Source: Desulfotruncus alcoholivorax DSM 16058 (GTDB taxonomy: Bacteria > Bacillota > Desulfotomaculia > Desulfotomaculales > Desulfallaceae). Taken from it: 64,000 nucleotides of DNA. The stretch's first letter is position 1. Every line of letters begins with the position of its first letter. Below, in pieces: positions 44,707-53,245 of this stretch. The position numbers and the translations under genes are program-made. The notes beneath the pieces were generated by a model, which ran no database searches, was not told where the DNA came from, and saw nothing but the letters and a program-made list of their open reading frames with translations. Location of the stretch: assembly GCF_000430885.1 (NCBI RefSeq), contig NZ_AUMW01000003.1:150704-214703 (forward strand), in the 5' to 3' direction.

Positions 44707-45699
44707 TCATTGATCTGATGGTGCTACTTTAGCGGCATGGGGGTCTCTATGGTAATAGTTTACGCCGTTTTTCTTGGAAAAACTGACTGATCCCCACTCA
44801 ACCAGTAAGTCTAGGTGAGCCTGAATTTCAGACAATCCCAGGAAAATATCCCACCCGTGAAGGTTCGGATAAACCTCCTTGCTTAATTCATAAGAGCTTA
44901 ATTCTTTCCCATTTAACTTATTGAGAATGATCTTAAACTGCGAATCGTGGTGGCACCTCGCCACGTTAACGGCCCCCCTGTAATCATTAAACACCCCGCC
45001 GTGCCCCGGGCATACCATGCTAATTTTTAAATCATCAACTTTTTTCAATCCGTTTAAATATTGTTTCAAAGTTGGCAAGCGCTTACCCGGGTTTTCCGGG
45101 TCAGGCTCAATAACCGGGTTGGGAGTGATATGTGGAAGTAAAAAGTCCCCGGAAAAAAAAGTTTTTTGTTCGGGATCATACAGACATGTATGACCGGGGC
45201 TGTGACCGGGAAGGTGTAATACCTGAAGCTGGCCGCCGGCAAATTCAATCTTATCATCATCTGTTAATTCTTCAACTTTACAATTATCTACATTCGGGCG
45301 GGGAAGTTTATCCCTTTCACCATACATTTCAGCAATAACGGTTTGGGGGACGCCAGCCTCTATAGCATACGGCAGTCTTTCCATCATCAAGTCGGCAGCT
45401 TTGTCCATCTTTTTTAATTCCCAGGGATGTATTAGGACGGTTGCCCCTGATTTCCGGGCTATATCTGACGCCAGGCCGCTATGGTCCGGGTGGGCGTGTG
45501 TAATGACAACCCTCTTGATATCCTTGACATTGATGCCGAGGGATGTCAGCATCCCTTCCAATACCTTTGCTGCCTTGGCATTGTTGGGACCGGCATCTAT
45601 AAGCGTCAGCGGATCGCTCTTTATTAAGTAAACATTTACCGGCCCGACAGCATATGGTGTTGGCACAATAATCTGAAACACAGAAAGCAATTGGACCAT
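44707..45699 (-). CDS. MBL-fold metallohydrolase with C-terminal winged-helix-like domain
   Basis: 330-residue cytoplasmic hydrolase of the glyoxalase II/LACTB2-like branch of the metallo-beta-lactamase fold. It has the dinuclear zinc motif THAHPDHSG (about 68-76), LHLPGHSPGHTCLY (about 161-174), FSGDFLLP and CPGHGG, and a C-terminal helical domain (about 250-320). The substrate is not known. Thioesterase, ribonuclease-like or glyoxalase activity are all possible in this branch. It is read on the minus strand towards the inverted-repeat element. Confidence 0.87.
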   Translation of the reverse strand: MVQLLSVFQIIVPTPYAVGPVNVYLIKSDPLTLIDAGPNNAKAAKVLEGMLTSLGINVKDIKRVVITHAHPDHSGLASDIARKSGATVLIHPWELKKMDKAADLMMERLPYAIEAGVPQTVIAEMYGERDKLPRPNVDNCKVEELTDDDKIEFAGGQLQVLHLPGHSPGHTCLYDPEQKTFFSGDFLLPHITPNPVIEPDPENPGKRLPTLKQYLNGLKKVDDLKISMVCPGHGGVFNDYRGAVNVARCHHDSQFKIILNKLNGKELSSYELSKEVYPNLHGWDIFLGLSEIQAHLDLLVEWGSVSFSKKNGVNYYHRDPHAAKVAPSDQ

Positions 45700-45727
45700 C
45701 TCCTACCTGCTAATTTAGCAATCATAA

Positions 45728-45747
45728 GCCACGCTGTACAGCGTGGC
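45728..45747. repeat. Perfect 20-bp palindrome
   Basis: GCCACGCTGTACAGCGTGGC is fully self-complementary. It lies between the DUF4198 gene and the MBL gene and has no T-run on either side. It may be a dispersed palindromic unit or a protein-binding site. Confidence 0.5.
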
Positions 45748-45784
45748 ATACATAAATTGAAATCTACTTATACTTAATAAAAAG

Positions 45785-46429
45785 TCACCTTACACCGGGA
45801 ATCACCAGTGTGGCAGTATTAGACGTATTATTTTCTTTTTTGCATACCTGGAACAGCCAATGGCCCCGGGCGTCAAAAGTAAACCTAGCTTTTCCTTTCT
45901 CATCGGTACTAAAGTTATGTAAAAAGCCTTCACCTTCATATAAGTGGTAGGTAGCCTGTACCTGCACTCCCGGCACTGGTTTGCCGTCCAGCATTACGGT
46001 TAGTTCAATTTCATCTCCGGGATGAAAATCATGATACTCCCCTGGAACTATTTCCATTCCCCGGTTAGCTGCCCGCCCCGTGCCATGAACATGATGGCCA
46101 ACGGGCACCAGCATCTGCGCCCACTGGCAGTTGCGCTCCTGATTAGAATGAAGACCATAATTCTCCGCCTGTACAGTATAAATTCCTTCCGGACCGCTTT
46201 CCGCCACCAGCCTGAAATATAAATTTTCGTTATCCCGAATAATTTTAGCGGCACTTTCCTGCCCCGATGGATTAATAACAACGGCCTTTAGATTTTTGGG
46301 TTCGCCTGCCCGCATGCTCTTCATTGCGTGGCCCCAGGCCAGCTTGACCTCAATTGAATCACCATGATGAAAATGAAGATGAATTGGCTCAAGCCAAATT
46401 GCTCGTTCACTTGTTTTACTAGTATTCAA
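45785..46429 (-). CDS. DUF4198-like protein
   Basis: 214 residues, His-rich at the N-terminus (IWLEPIHLHFHHGD) and again in VPVGHHVHGTG, with a C-terminal Ig-like domain (KPVPGVQVQATYHLYEGEG...FSTDEKGKARFTFDARGHWLF) of the DUF4198 type. DUF4198 proteins are often periplasmic and found next to nickel or cobalt transport genes, but no signal peptide is visible here and no such transporter is adjacent. The His clusters suggest metal binding (inference). The function is not established. Confidence 0.7.
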   Translation of the reverse strand: MNTSKTSERAIWLEPIHLHFHHGDSIEVKLAWGHAMKSMRAGEPKNLKAVVINPSGQESAAKIIRDNENLYFRLVAESGPEGIYTVQAENYGLHSNQERNCQWAQMLVPVGHHVHGTGRAANRGMEIVPGEYHDFHPGDEIELTVMLDGKPVPGVQVQATYHLYEGEGFLHNFSTDEKGKARFTFDARGHWLFQVCKKENNTSNTATLVIPGVR

Positions 46430-46593
46430 GATAACACCCTCTCACAACAAAAATATACAAATAGAATACGGCAGATTTTATAATTATTCCTCCATTAGTA
46501 CCAAATAAATAGACATACATTTCACACACTCTTTCTTACCTAGTTTTTTCATTACACCCAAAATATTATTCATTAAAACGAGCGGTTAAAACA

Positions 46594-46642
46594 GATGCTA
46601 CCAGCGCTAAAGTTCTGAACGCAGCGGGGAACACCGGCCCTC
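46594..46642 (-). repeat. Diverged partial copy of the 44.5-kb inverted-repeat element
   Basis: Read on the minus strand, GAGGGCCGGTGTTCCCCGC and the following 30 bases align with 44481-44530 with one gap and about eleven substitutions, nearly all transitions. The similarity continues into the flank (TTTACTTGAGGG against TTTATTTGAGGG). Only the left part is present; the complementary right arm is missing. Confidence 0.6.
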
Positions 46643-46682
46643 AAATAAATGTTTTTTCGGGAGGGACTACCTTAAAGTATAT

Positions 46683-46719
46683 AAAAAAGCACGCTCAAAT
46701 TAGTTTCTTAGAGCGCGCT
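46683..46719 (-). terminator. Terminator of sigI-rsgI
   Basis: AGCGCGCTC and GAGCGTGCT form a 9-bp stem (one wobble) with a 14-nt loop, followed by TTTTTTATA on the minus strand. It lies about 50 bp past the rsgI stop. Confidence 0.8.
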
Positions 46720-46770
46720 ATCTCCACCATTAAAACACAAAAACAAAGATAAAAAACCACCGGGTGTGGA

Positions 46771-47976
46771 TTAATCTTCACGGGTGCTGGAAGCGTTTAT
46801 TTCATTATTTTTTTTAGTGTCATTATCACTACTTTTGCCTTTATTTCCCCTACGATAATTACCGCAGGGCTGGTCTTGGGATTTTCCTTGATTTAAATTT
46901 TTCATTTCCGCCCTACCCGGGCCTATTTCTTCAAATCTGCCACGATTATTATCTATATTATCTATCAAAGAACCATTCTTATCAGGTTTAGGAACCACTT
47001 GTCTTACTTGTTGTTTTGTATCCGGAGCCTTTTTAACCTGCACATCATTTTCTTCCGGCAGAGCGGTCGTTTGGTTAATCATGCGCCCGGCTTTGTTAGG
47101 TTTATCTACGCCGTTTTTTTGTAGTCCACCGGGATTTTTATTAACCTGTAGCTGGAAATTTTTCTTTACACCAGGTAACTTAGCATTGGTCCAGTTAGTT
47201 TTTCCGGTAATAGCACCGGGGTTGGCATTTTTAATGCATTCCGCTGCTTTAATATTCTTTGAAGTTTCCAATTCACTAATTTTTCTTTCTCGCAGCTCTT
47301 GATTATTGATTTTAATACCTTTTTTACCTGCTCCCTGCTGAATCAGGTATCTACCAGGGGTGATGCCTATCTTTTGCGCTTCTTTTAAAACCTTGGGCGC
47401 CGCTTCGCTAACAATTAATTCAGCTTCCAACCCGCACTCATTTAGCGGCTGCCGCATGGTGTCATAGATTTCATTTACATTAATATTAGCCTTGCCTCCC
47501 CACAGCCGGTTTGTCTGAGTTACCGTGGCCAAAATTAAATTATCTTTTTCGGTGCTCAGGTACCGCGATTGGATAGCCTGGGCAATAATTCTTTCCAGGT
47601 CTTCTTCCAAGGGCTTTTTATTCAGGTTAATTTTTTTAAGCAATAATTCACCGTCTTTATTTAAGCCCCTGGCACTTATAACCACGTCCTTTTTATCCAC
47701 GCCAAGTTCAATGCTCGGATTAATGTCAATGGCTACATATGCCGCAGCTACAGGCGTCATCATTTGAAAAACAAACCAGGCAAAGGCGGCGACCAATAGC
47801 GACGCCACAGCCATTAGTTGTTTGAAACTTGTAATTGATGGCCTGCGAACCGTTATTTCCCGGCCAACGACAGTCCCTTCCCGCGGCACAGGGACTTTTA
47901 AAAACCTGCCGTCGTTAGTCAAAACAATGCAACATTTTCCCTTAATTTCTATAACCAACCCACGGCCAGGCGCCAC
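46771..47976 (-). CDS. rsgI: Membrane anti-sigma factor RsgI
   Basis: Transmembrane anti-sigma-I factor. The N-terminal domain (about 1-50) binds SigI. One membrane helix follows (about 55-80), then the conserved RsgI extracellular domain with YVAIDINPSIELGV near 83, whose Asn-Pro bond is reported to self-cleave in the family. The rest is a long Lys/Asn/Pro-rich tail without a recognisable sensor module. I use GTG 47976, spaced correctly behind AAGGGGGTGAT; the GTG three codons earlier lies inside that site. It begins one base after the sigI stop. The gene is terminated at 46683-46719. Confidence 0.9.
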   Translation of the reverse strand: MAPGRGLVIEIKGKCCIVLTNDGRFLKVPVPREGTVVGREITVRRPSITSFKQLMAVASLLVAAFAWFVFQMMTPVAAAYVAIDINPSIELGVDKKDVVISARGLNKDGELLLKKINLNKKPLEEDLERIIAQAIQSRYLSTEKDNLILATVTQTNRLWGGKANINVNEIYDTMRQPLNECGLEAELIVSEAAPKVLKEAQKIGITPGRYLIQQGAGKKGIKINNQELRERKISELETSKNIKAAECIKNANPGAITGKTNWTNAKLPGVKKNFQLQVNKNPGGLQKNGVDKPNKAGRMINQTTALPEENDVQVKKAPDTKQQVRQVVPKPDKNGSLIDNIDNNRGRFEEIGPGRAEMKNLNQGKSQDQPCGNYRRGNKGKSSDNDTKKNNEINASSTRED

Positions 47977-47977
47977 T

Positions 47978-48700
47978 TTAATCACCCCCTTGCGCTTCTT
48001 TAATATAGGCCCTCAAATAGATAAACTCATCCCGGTAATACAACAGAGTCGAAACAGCCATTATATATTTTCTTCCCCGCTCGAGAACCTTGCGGCTAAT
48101 TCCGGTTGCTGCTGATATTTCCTTTAAAGGCAACCTATTGCTACTGAGTAATTCCGGGTAAAGATTATTTTCAACAATAAATTGCGCTGCAGTAATTAAA
48201 GTTTTTCTTGTATCTTTATGCTTCGGAGACACGTTAACCAAATCTGTAAAAGAAATGCCAAACCGGTTTAATCTGTTACTAAAAATTATTATTTCTTCTT
48301 TTCTTTCCCGATCAACAATTTCAGAAACATATTGATCCCAGGAAGCAGTTAATTCCGCACTTCTATCCAAATTACCGGCAGGCTCTTGGCTGGCAAGGTC
48401 TACCTTATTCCACCTGGACTCTCTGCGTAGGTAATCTGTAACCCTGCTTCTGATAACAAGGCGTGCAAATGCTGTAAACGGCACTCCCTGGCCGGCTTTA
48501 AACCGGTCGATAGCTTCGTTAAATGCTATTAGTCCGATACTCAGTTCATCATCAGAACCCCAACTTAAACTTCTCCCGCACAAGCGGCCGGTCACCCCGG
48601 CAATAAAAGGTTTGGCCTCATTAATCAATATTTCCCTGGATGATTCATCGCCGTCTTTTATTGCCGCGATATGGGACTCAAATTCATCCCCCAGAAGCAC
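47978..48700 (-). CDS. sigI: RNA polymerase sigma factor SigI
   Basis: Alternative sigma factor of the SigI group (heat or envelope stress in Bacillus, polysaccharide sensing in Clostridium). Region 2 is visible in AFNEAIDRFKAGQGVPFTAFARLVIRSRVTDYLRRESRW (about 85-125) and the C-terminal SigI region contains LPLKEISAATGISRKVLERGRKYIMA. I choose GTG 48700, with AGGGGGAG 9 nt upstream, over the TTG eight codons earlier, giving 240 residues. It is coupled to rsgI. A TATAAT at 48754-48759 may be its -10 box; the -35 box is poor. Confidence 0.92.
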   Translation of the reverse strand: MLLGDEFESHIAAIKDGDESSREILINEAKPFIAGVTGRLCGRSLSWGSDDELSIGLIAFNEAIDRFKAGQGVPFTAFARLVIRSRVTDYLRRESRWNKVDLASQEPAGNLDRSAELTASWDQYVSEIVDRERKEEIIIFSNRLNRFGISFTDLVNVSPKHKDTRKTLITAAQFIVENNLYPELLSSNRLPLKEISAATGISRKVLERGRKYIMAVSTLLYYRDEFIYLRAYIKEAQGGD

Positions 48701-48792
48701 TGCATCACACTCCCCCTGTATCAAGCACCGCCTTCCATATCATAAGATTCTATATTATACAATACGATGCCGCCATCCTGTATTGAGGTACC

Positions 48793-49779
48793 TTATGTCT
48801 GCTTTTTAATATTTTCACCGGCACAACTTTCGTCACAATTTTCGCACTTAACTCTGTCACCGGTCAGGCAATATTGCAATTTAACATTGCAAATATCACA
48901 GTCGCCTTTTCCAGGCTGACACGGTTCAGCATGAATAACAACTTCCACACCGGGCATTTTTCGCCTGAGATCTTGTTCAATGCTGTCGCATAAAGAGTGA
49001 GCCGAGATAATTTGCTCACCTCGCGGAACTACTAAACTAAAATCAATATGCCTTTGTGATCCTGCCTTGCGGGTACGGAGTCTTCTATATACCACGTAAC
49101 TGCCGTTATAAGATTGCAGTACTTCTTTAATGATATTCTCTTCATGGTCAGGCAGGCGCGCATCCAAAATACTGGCCAGAGATTCATGAACCAAATCATA
49201 AGCAGCTTTAAGAATTAATATAGTCACCCCAATGGCAATCAACGGGTCAATTAAATAAAAACCTGTCAGCTTGATCAGAACTATTCCCACCAAAACGCCA
49301 AATGAGGTTAAAACGTCGGTTCGCAAATGCCAGGCGTCTGCCGCCAGGGCCGGTGAATCCGTTTTTTTCGCCACCCGCATCAGCCGGCTGGAAACATACA
49401 TATTAACCAGTGCGGAAATACCCATGATCACCGCACCCGCGCCAAGCGATCTAACCTCTGTTGCTCCATGCAGCAATTTGGGTACGGATTCCTTGATTAT
49501 CAAACCCGCCGCCACAAGAATCAAAATCGCTTCCGTAATTGCAGCCAGATTTTCAAATTTACCATGTCCATACCGGTGCCCGTCATCAGCCGGTTTGTTG
49601 GACTCCCTAACAGATGCGAAAGCTATAACTGCTGCGATGAGATCCAATCCCGAATGAATGGCTTCAGAGATCACGCTGATTGAGCCCATTATAACCCCGG
49701 CCGTAAGTTTACCCACAGTCAACATTGTGTTGGAAAAGATGGACAACTTGGCTATTTTAGTCTTTTCTTCTTTATCCAA
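48793..49779 (-). CDS. Cation diffusion facilitator (CDF) metal exporter
   Basis: Proton-coupled divalent metal efflux protein. The 328 residues have six membrane segments with the CDF metal sites SEAIHSGLDL (about 37-46) and DAWHLRTDVLTS (about 144-155), then a cytoplasmic alpha/beta domain. An unusual Cys-rich C-terminus follows (HAEPCQPGKGDCDICN, YCLTGDRVKCENCDESC). The metal could be Zn, Fe, Mn, Co or Ni. A promoter and a structured leader directly upstream suggest riboswitch control, which for this family often means Ni/Co sensing; that is inference. Confidence 0.9.
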   Translation of the reverse strand: MDKEEKTKIAKLSIFSNTMLTVGKLTAGVIMGSISVISEAIHSGLDLIAAVIAFASVRESNKPADDGHRYGHGKFENLAAITEAILILVAAGLIIKESVPKLLHGATEVRSLGAGAVIMGISALVNMYVSSRLMRVAKKTDSPALAADAWHLRTDVLTSFGVLVGIVLIKLTGFYLIDPLIAIGVTILILKAAYDLVHESLASILDARLPDHEENIIKEVLQSYNGSYVVYRRLRTRKAGSQRHIDFSLVVPRGEQIISAHSLCDSIEQDLRRKMPGVEVVIHAEPCQPGKGDCDICNVKLQYCLTGDRVKCENCDESCAGENIKKQT

Positions 49780-49789
49780 CCCAAATCCC

Positions 49790-49898
49790 CCAAATCCCTC
49801 AAAATTAAAGCCCGAAGGCCCTCATCCCTATTTAAAGATGAAGTCCCGCGGGCTTAACCGCTGCCAAAACGGCCCGGCCTCTTATGGCCTGACTGTAA
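49790..49898 (-). promoter_or_regulatory. Structured 5' leader of the CDF gene, candidate metal riboswitch
   Basis: From the start of transcription the RNA can form AGTC/GACT closing pairs around GGCC-ATAAGA-GGCC and CGGGC/GCCCG stems, then CTTCATC/GATGAG, and finally a GGGCC-TTCG-GGCTT hairpin followed by TTTAATTTT, a terminator-like end just before the ribosome site. Order: promoter, compact multi-helix RNA, terminator, metal exporter. I cannot match it to the NiCo (czcD) consensus from memory. Confidence 0.5.
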
Positions 49899-49902
49899 TA
49901 AT

Positions 49903-49931
49903 AATATATCATATGCAATAAACATAAACAA
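49903..49931 (-). promoter_or_regulatory. Extended -10 promoter of the CDF leader
   Basis: TTGTTT (49926-49931), a 17-bp spacer ending TGA, and TATATT (49903-49908) on the minus strand, giving TGATATATT as an extended -10. Transcription would start just before the structured leader. Confidence 0.6.
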
Positions 49932-49954
49932 TGTTATTTGATGTTTGAAGAAAG

Positions 49955-50662
49955 CTATAGTTTTGAATTCTGGTTATCAAGCCCGACATCGATCTGTTCA
50001 GCCTGCGGAGATTCATCATCTATACCTTTTGTGCTTTCGTAAAAAATTCCGTCATCTCCAACAACATAGGGTATGTGGTCCACCAGTTCAGTGTAACCGA
50101 TAGGCTCTTCGTCACCATCCCCGCTTCCGTAATAAGCTCCGGCTCCGGCATGCGGGGCATGCTCCTGCCATTTCGCCAGGTCCTGCCAGGCATCCTCGGC
50201 GTCATATTCATTTTTACCGGTTGCATCGTTATAATAACGGGCAAATGGCGGTTCCAGAACGTCTTCCTCCACCGGGCGGACATTGATACGTGGCACTGCC
50301 TCTTCAGTTTCCGCGCGGCAATCGACGCATTGAGTTGTATAAGGCACCGCTTCCAGGCGCTCAACAGGAATTGGCTTGCCGCACGCCTCGCATATTCCGT
50401 ATGTTCCATCCTTTATCCTTTGCAGGGCATGATTGATTGCCTGTAGTTTCAGCAGCGCATCCTCACGCAGGGCAAAATCTTTACTTCGCTCAAAAACTTC
50501 AGTAGCCACATCAGCAGGGTGCTGGTCGTATGTGGAAAGTTCCTCCACAGATTCAGACAAGGAAGCATCCAGACCCTCATCGAAACCGCTGATCATACTG
50601 TTATACCTGTCTTGCTCTTTTTTTATTTTCTGCTCAAAGTGTTTTAATTGTTCTTTTTGCAA
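49955..50662 (-). CDS. DksA/TraR-type zinc finger protein, YteA-like
   Basis: 235 residues with an N-terminal coiled-coil region (about 1-90), a four-cysteine finger CEACGKPI...YTTQCVDC (about 95-118) and an acidic C-terminal half with YIV-type short repeats (ITYTELVDHIPYVVGDDGIF-like). Spore formers carry YteA, a homologue of the RNA polymerase-binding DksA/TraR family, and length and motifs agree. Its biochemical role is not well known. It ends the unit that begins with DUF5665. Confidence 0.85.
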   Translation of the reverse strand: MQKEQLKHFEQKIKKEQDRYNSMISGFDEGLDASLSESVEELSTYDQHPADVATEVFERSKDFALREDALLKLQAINHALQRIKDGTYGICEACGKPIPVERLEAVPYTTQCVDCRAETEEAVPRINVRPVEEDVLEPPFARYYNDATGKNEYDAEDAWQDLAKWQEHAPHAGAGAYYGSGDGDEEPIGYTELVDHIPYVVGDDGIFYESTKGIDDESPQAEQIDVGLDNQNSKL

Positions 50663-50676
50663 GCAAACACCTCCAC

Positions 50677-50976
50677 TTACTGTTTTCCCAGCTGCATTTG
50701 AACTATTTTTACCAGTTCGGCAATAAAGCCTCCAATCAAAGGCAGATTCAGAGAAACCAATTTTTGCAGTATAATAACCATGATCGCTCCCAAGATAGCA
50801 AATCCAACAGCAATTCCCAAACCCCTCGCAATCCCACTGATAAAATTTACATAAATCAATCTTAGCGGGTTTTGCAGCAGATTCACATACTCAGCTAATT
50901 TCATTTTTTCCATGTTCAGGCTTAGTTCCCTGATCCTATCCTCAAGGGACTTTAAAAGATTTTCCTGGTCATGCAT
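50677..50976 (-). CDS. DUF5665 small membrane protein
   Basis: 99 residues: an N-terminal helical/coiled part (NLLKSLEDRIRELSLNMEKM), then one or two membrane segments (IARGLGIAVGFAILGAIMVIILQKL and neighbours). Matches the DUF5665 profile of spore-forming Firmicutes as I know it. I use ATG 50976, with GGAGG 8 nt upstream; the frame is open five codons further. Function unknown. It lies 14 bp from the yteA-like gene. Confidence 0.75.
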   Translation of the reverse strand: MHDQENLLKSLEDRIRELSLNMEKMKLAEYVNLLQNPLRLIYVNFISGIARGLGIAVGFAILGAIMVIILQKLVSLNLPLIGGFIAELVKIVQMQLGKQ

Positions 50977-51021
50977 AACGGCAACCTCCAAAATCTTTTT
51001 TTAATTTACCCCTTATTGGTT

Positions 51022-51050
51022 AAAAAAATAAACGGGGATTATCCCCGTTT
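51022..51050 (-). terminator. Terminator of yajC-HD-secD-secF
   Basis: AAACGGGGAT and ATCCCCGTTT form a 10-bp stem with a one-base centre, followed by TTTATTTTTTT-type sequence on the minus strand. It ends the secDF operon. Confidence 0.85.
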
Positions 51051-51107
51051 ATCAGGCTAAGTAACAGCCATGAATATTGATAAAATACTAATAGTTATCC
51101 TTGCATG

Positions 51108-51968
51108 CTATCTATTTGCCTTTTCCATTAACTTTAAATCAACCCAAACGGGACTTGCATTAAATATTGAAGAATAGGCACCACTGCTAACCCCGATCAA
51201 CATTGCCAGAACGAATGTCTTGATCGTGGTACCGCCAAGGAAAAACAGGGCCAGCAGCACAAATATCACCGTCAGTACTGTATTGATGGACCGCGCCAAG
51301 GTTTGCCACAAGCTGATATTGACCAAATCCTCCAATATTTCCCCCTTTTTACGGGTTTTCATATTTTCTCTGATCCGGTCAAAGATAATGATCGTATCAT
51401 TAATAGAATAACCTATAATCGTTAGAACGGCAGCCACAAAAGCACTGTCTATCTCTATCTGGAACAATGAAAAAACACCTATTACCACTAACACATCGTG
51501 CAGCAAGGCTATAATAGCCGCAACACCCTGCTTAAATTCAAAGCGGAATGTAATGTATATCAGCATCAATACAGACGCAATAAGCAATGCCATAATGGCA
51601 TTCATAGTCAGCTCCCTGCCGATAACGGGACCAACCCTCTCATTTCTCAGCAACTTAACGTCATGCAGCTTCGCTTGAAGATTTGAAATAAACTTTGCGC
51701 TTTCATCTTCTTGCAATTCCTTGGTTCTAATTAAGTATGTGCCATTGCCGCTCTGTTGAATGCGTGAAGAGCCGTAACCAAGTTCATTCACTGTCTCCCT
51801 AACTTGCTGGATTGTGATATCAGGGCCCAATTTCAATTCAATCATATTACCGCCCGTAAAATCAATGCCTAAATTTAAACCCCGCGTTATAAGGGAGTAG
51901 AGACCGGGCAAAATTACCAGCAGCGAAATAATATACCAAATCTTCCTATGCTTTACGAAGTTAAACAA
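51108..51968 (-). CDS. secF: Protein translocase subunit SecF
   Basis: Membrane partner of SecD that uses the proton motive force to complete protein export. About 286 residues with six membrane segments, the N-terminal GLNLGIDFTGGNMIEL motif and the later GYSINDTIIIFDRIREN motif. I start at TTG 51968, 9 nt after GGGGG; a TTG three codons earlier directly abuts that site. It follows secD after a few bases. Confidence 0.95.
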   Translation of the reverse strand: MFNFVKHRKIWYIISLLVILPGLYSLITRGLNLGIDFTGGNMIELKLGPDITIQQVRETVNELGYGSSRIQQSGNGTYLIRTKELQEDESAKFISNLQAKLHDVKLLRNERVGPVIGRELTMNAIMALLIASVLMLIYITFRFEFKQGVAAIIALLHDVLVVIGVFSLFQIEIDSAFVAAVLTIIGYSINDTIIIFDRIRENMKTRKKGEILEDLVNISLWQTLARSINTVLTVIFVLLALFFLGGTTIKTFVLAMLIGVSSGAYSSIFNASPVWVDLKLMEKANR

Positions 51969-51982
51969 ATGCTCCAACCCCC

Positions 51983-53224
51983 TTACGCCCCGTAGTTTTT
52001 AGCAGATTTAAACAGGTTAGTGCCCGCCACCAAGTGCAGCATCCACCTGGTCATGGTGATGGCGGTAAACATTGAGGCCAAAATACCGATGCTCAATGTA
52101 ACCGCAAAGCCGCGAATCAGACTTGTCCCAAAATAATAAAGAACAACTGCGGCGATCAAAGTAGTCACATTGGAGTCGAAAACCGCAATAAATCCACGCT
52201 TAAAGCCTGCGTCAATGGCTGAGCGAATGCTCTTGCCAAAACGCAACTCCTCTTTGACCCGCTCAAAAATAACCACGTTTGCGTCCACCGCTATACCCAG
52301 CGACAGCAGGAAACCTGCTATGCCCGGCAATGTCATAGTGGCATGAATTCCGATAAATATGGCAAACACTATTAGCGCGTAGATAATCAGGGCCAGGTCG
52401 GCAACAGCGCCGGGAACTCTGTAATAAACAAGCATAAATACCAGTATGGCTATAATTCCGACTATACCGGCATTAATTGATCTATCCAGCGAGTCCTGGC
52501 CAAGCTGCGGGCCCACCGTTCTTTTCTCCATGACGTCAAGCTGAACCGGCAGCGCGCCGGACCTTAAAAGAATGGCAACTTTGTGGGCTTCTTCCAGATC
52601 CGTATATCCGGTTATTCTTGCCTTTCCATTGGTTATGGGTTCCTCCACCACCGGGTTTTGCAGTAACTGCTTGTCCAAATAAATGCCTATTGGCTTGTGC
52701 ACGTTGGCTGTCGTCGCCTGGGCAAACTTACGGGTGCCTTCGGCGGTAAAGGTCAGGTTGACTTCCACCTGCCCGGAAGTAGGGTCTCGGCCTTCAATGG
52801 CGTCCTTTAAATCGGCTCCCGTTACTATCGTTTGGCCGTCCTGGGTCTTAAACTCCAGGAAGGCGGGCTTGATCATATCAATTACAGCTTTATCAGGGTC
52901 CTTGATGCCCGCCAATTCCACAATGATCCGGCGATCGCCCTGGCGCTGGATAACGGGTTCAGTCACACCGGTTTGGTTAATCCTGTTTTCCAGCACGGCC
53001 ACAGCCTTCTTCATGGTATCCTCGGTAACCTTGGAAGTTGCCGTATCCTTGGCTTCAAGCACCACATGCACACCGCCGCGCAAATCCAATCCAAGAACAA
53101 TATCCTTTCCCCAGGGCAGCCATTTAATATTTTTAAAGATGGAAAGAGGCGCCGCTGCAGTTAAACCCACGGATATAACAACCAGCACAATGATAACCAG
53201 GGTTAATATTTTACTCCATCTCAT
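51983..53224 (-). CDS. secD: Protein translocase subunit SecD
   Basis: Larger SecDF subunit, 413 residues. It has an N-terminal membrane helix, the conserved GLDLRGGVHVVLEA motif near 45, a periplasmic-type domain (about 60-235), and C-terminal membrane segments with GIAVDANVVIFERVKEELR. The fold is separate from SecF here, unlike the fused SecDF of B. subtilis. The operon order yajC-HD-secD-secF is intact. Confidence 0.97.
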   Translation of the reverse strand: MRWSKILTLVIIVLVVISVGLTAAAPLSIFKNIKWLPWGKDIVLGLDLRGGVHVVLEAKDTATSKVTEDTMKKAVAVLENRINQTGVTEPVIQRQGDRRIIVELAGIKDPDKAVIDMIKPAFLEFKTQDGQTIVTGADLKDAIEGRDPTSGQVEVNLTFTAEGTRKFAQATTANVHKPIGIYLDKQLLQNPVVEEPITNGKARITGYTDLEEAHKVAILLRSGALPVQLDVMEKRTVGPQLGQDSLDRSINAGIVGIIAILVFMLVYYRVPGAVADLALIIYALIVFAIFIGIHATMTLPGIAGFLLSLGIAVDANVVIFERVKEELRFGKSIRSAIDAGFKRGFIAVFDSNVTTLIAAVVLYYFGTSLIRGFAVTLSIGILASMFTAITMTRWMLHLVAGTNLFKSAKNYGA

Positions 53225-53245
53225 CCGTTCTCCCCCCTACAACAT

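Larger units (their letters stand above)
46430..46770. other. Non-coding region between rsgI and the DUF4198 gene
   Basis: 341 bp without a gene. It contains the rsgI terminator (46683-46719) and a diverged partial copy of the inverted-repeat element (46594-46642). The rest is AT-rich and probably includes the promoter of the DUF4198 gene; I could not identify it with confidence. Confidence 0.5.
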
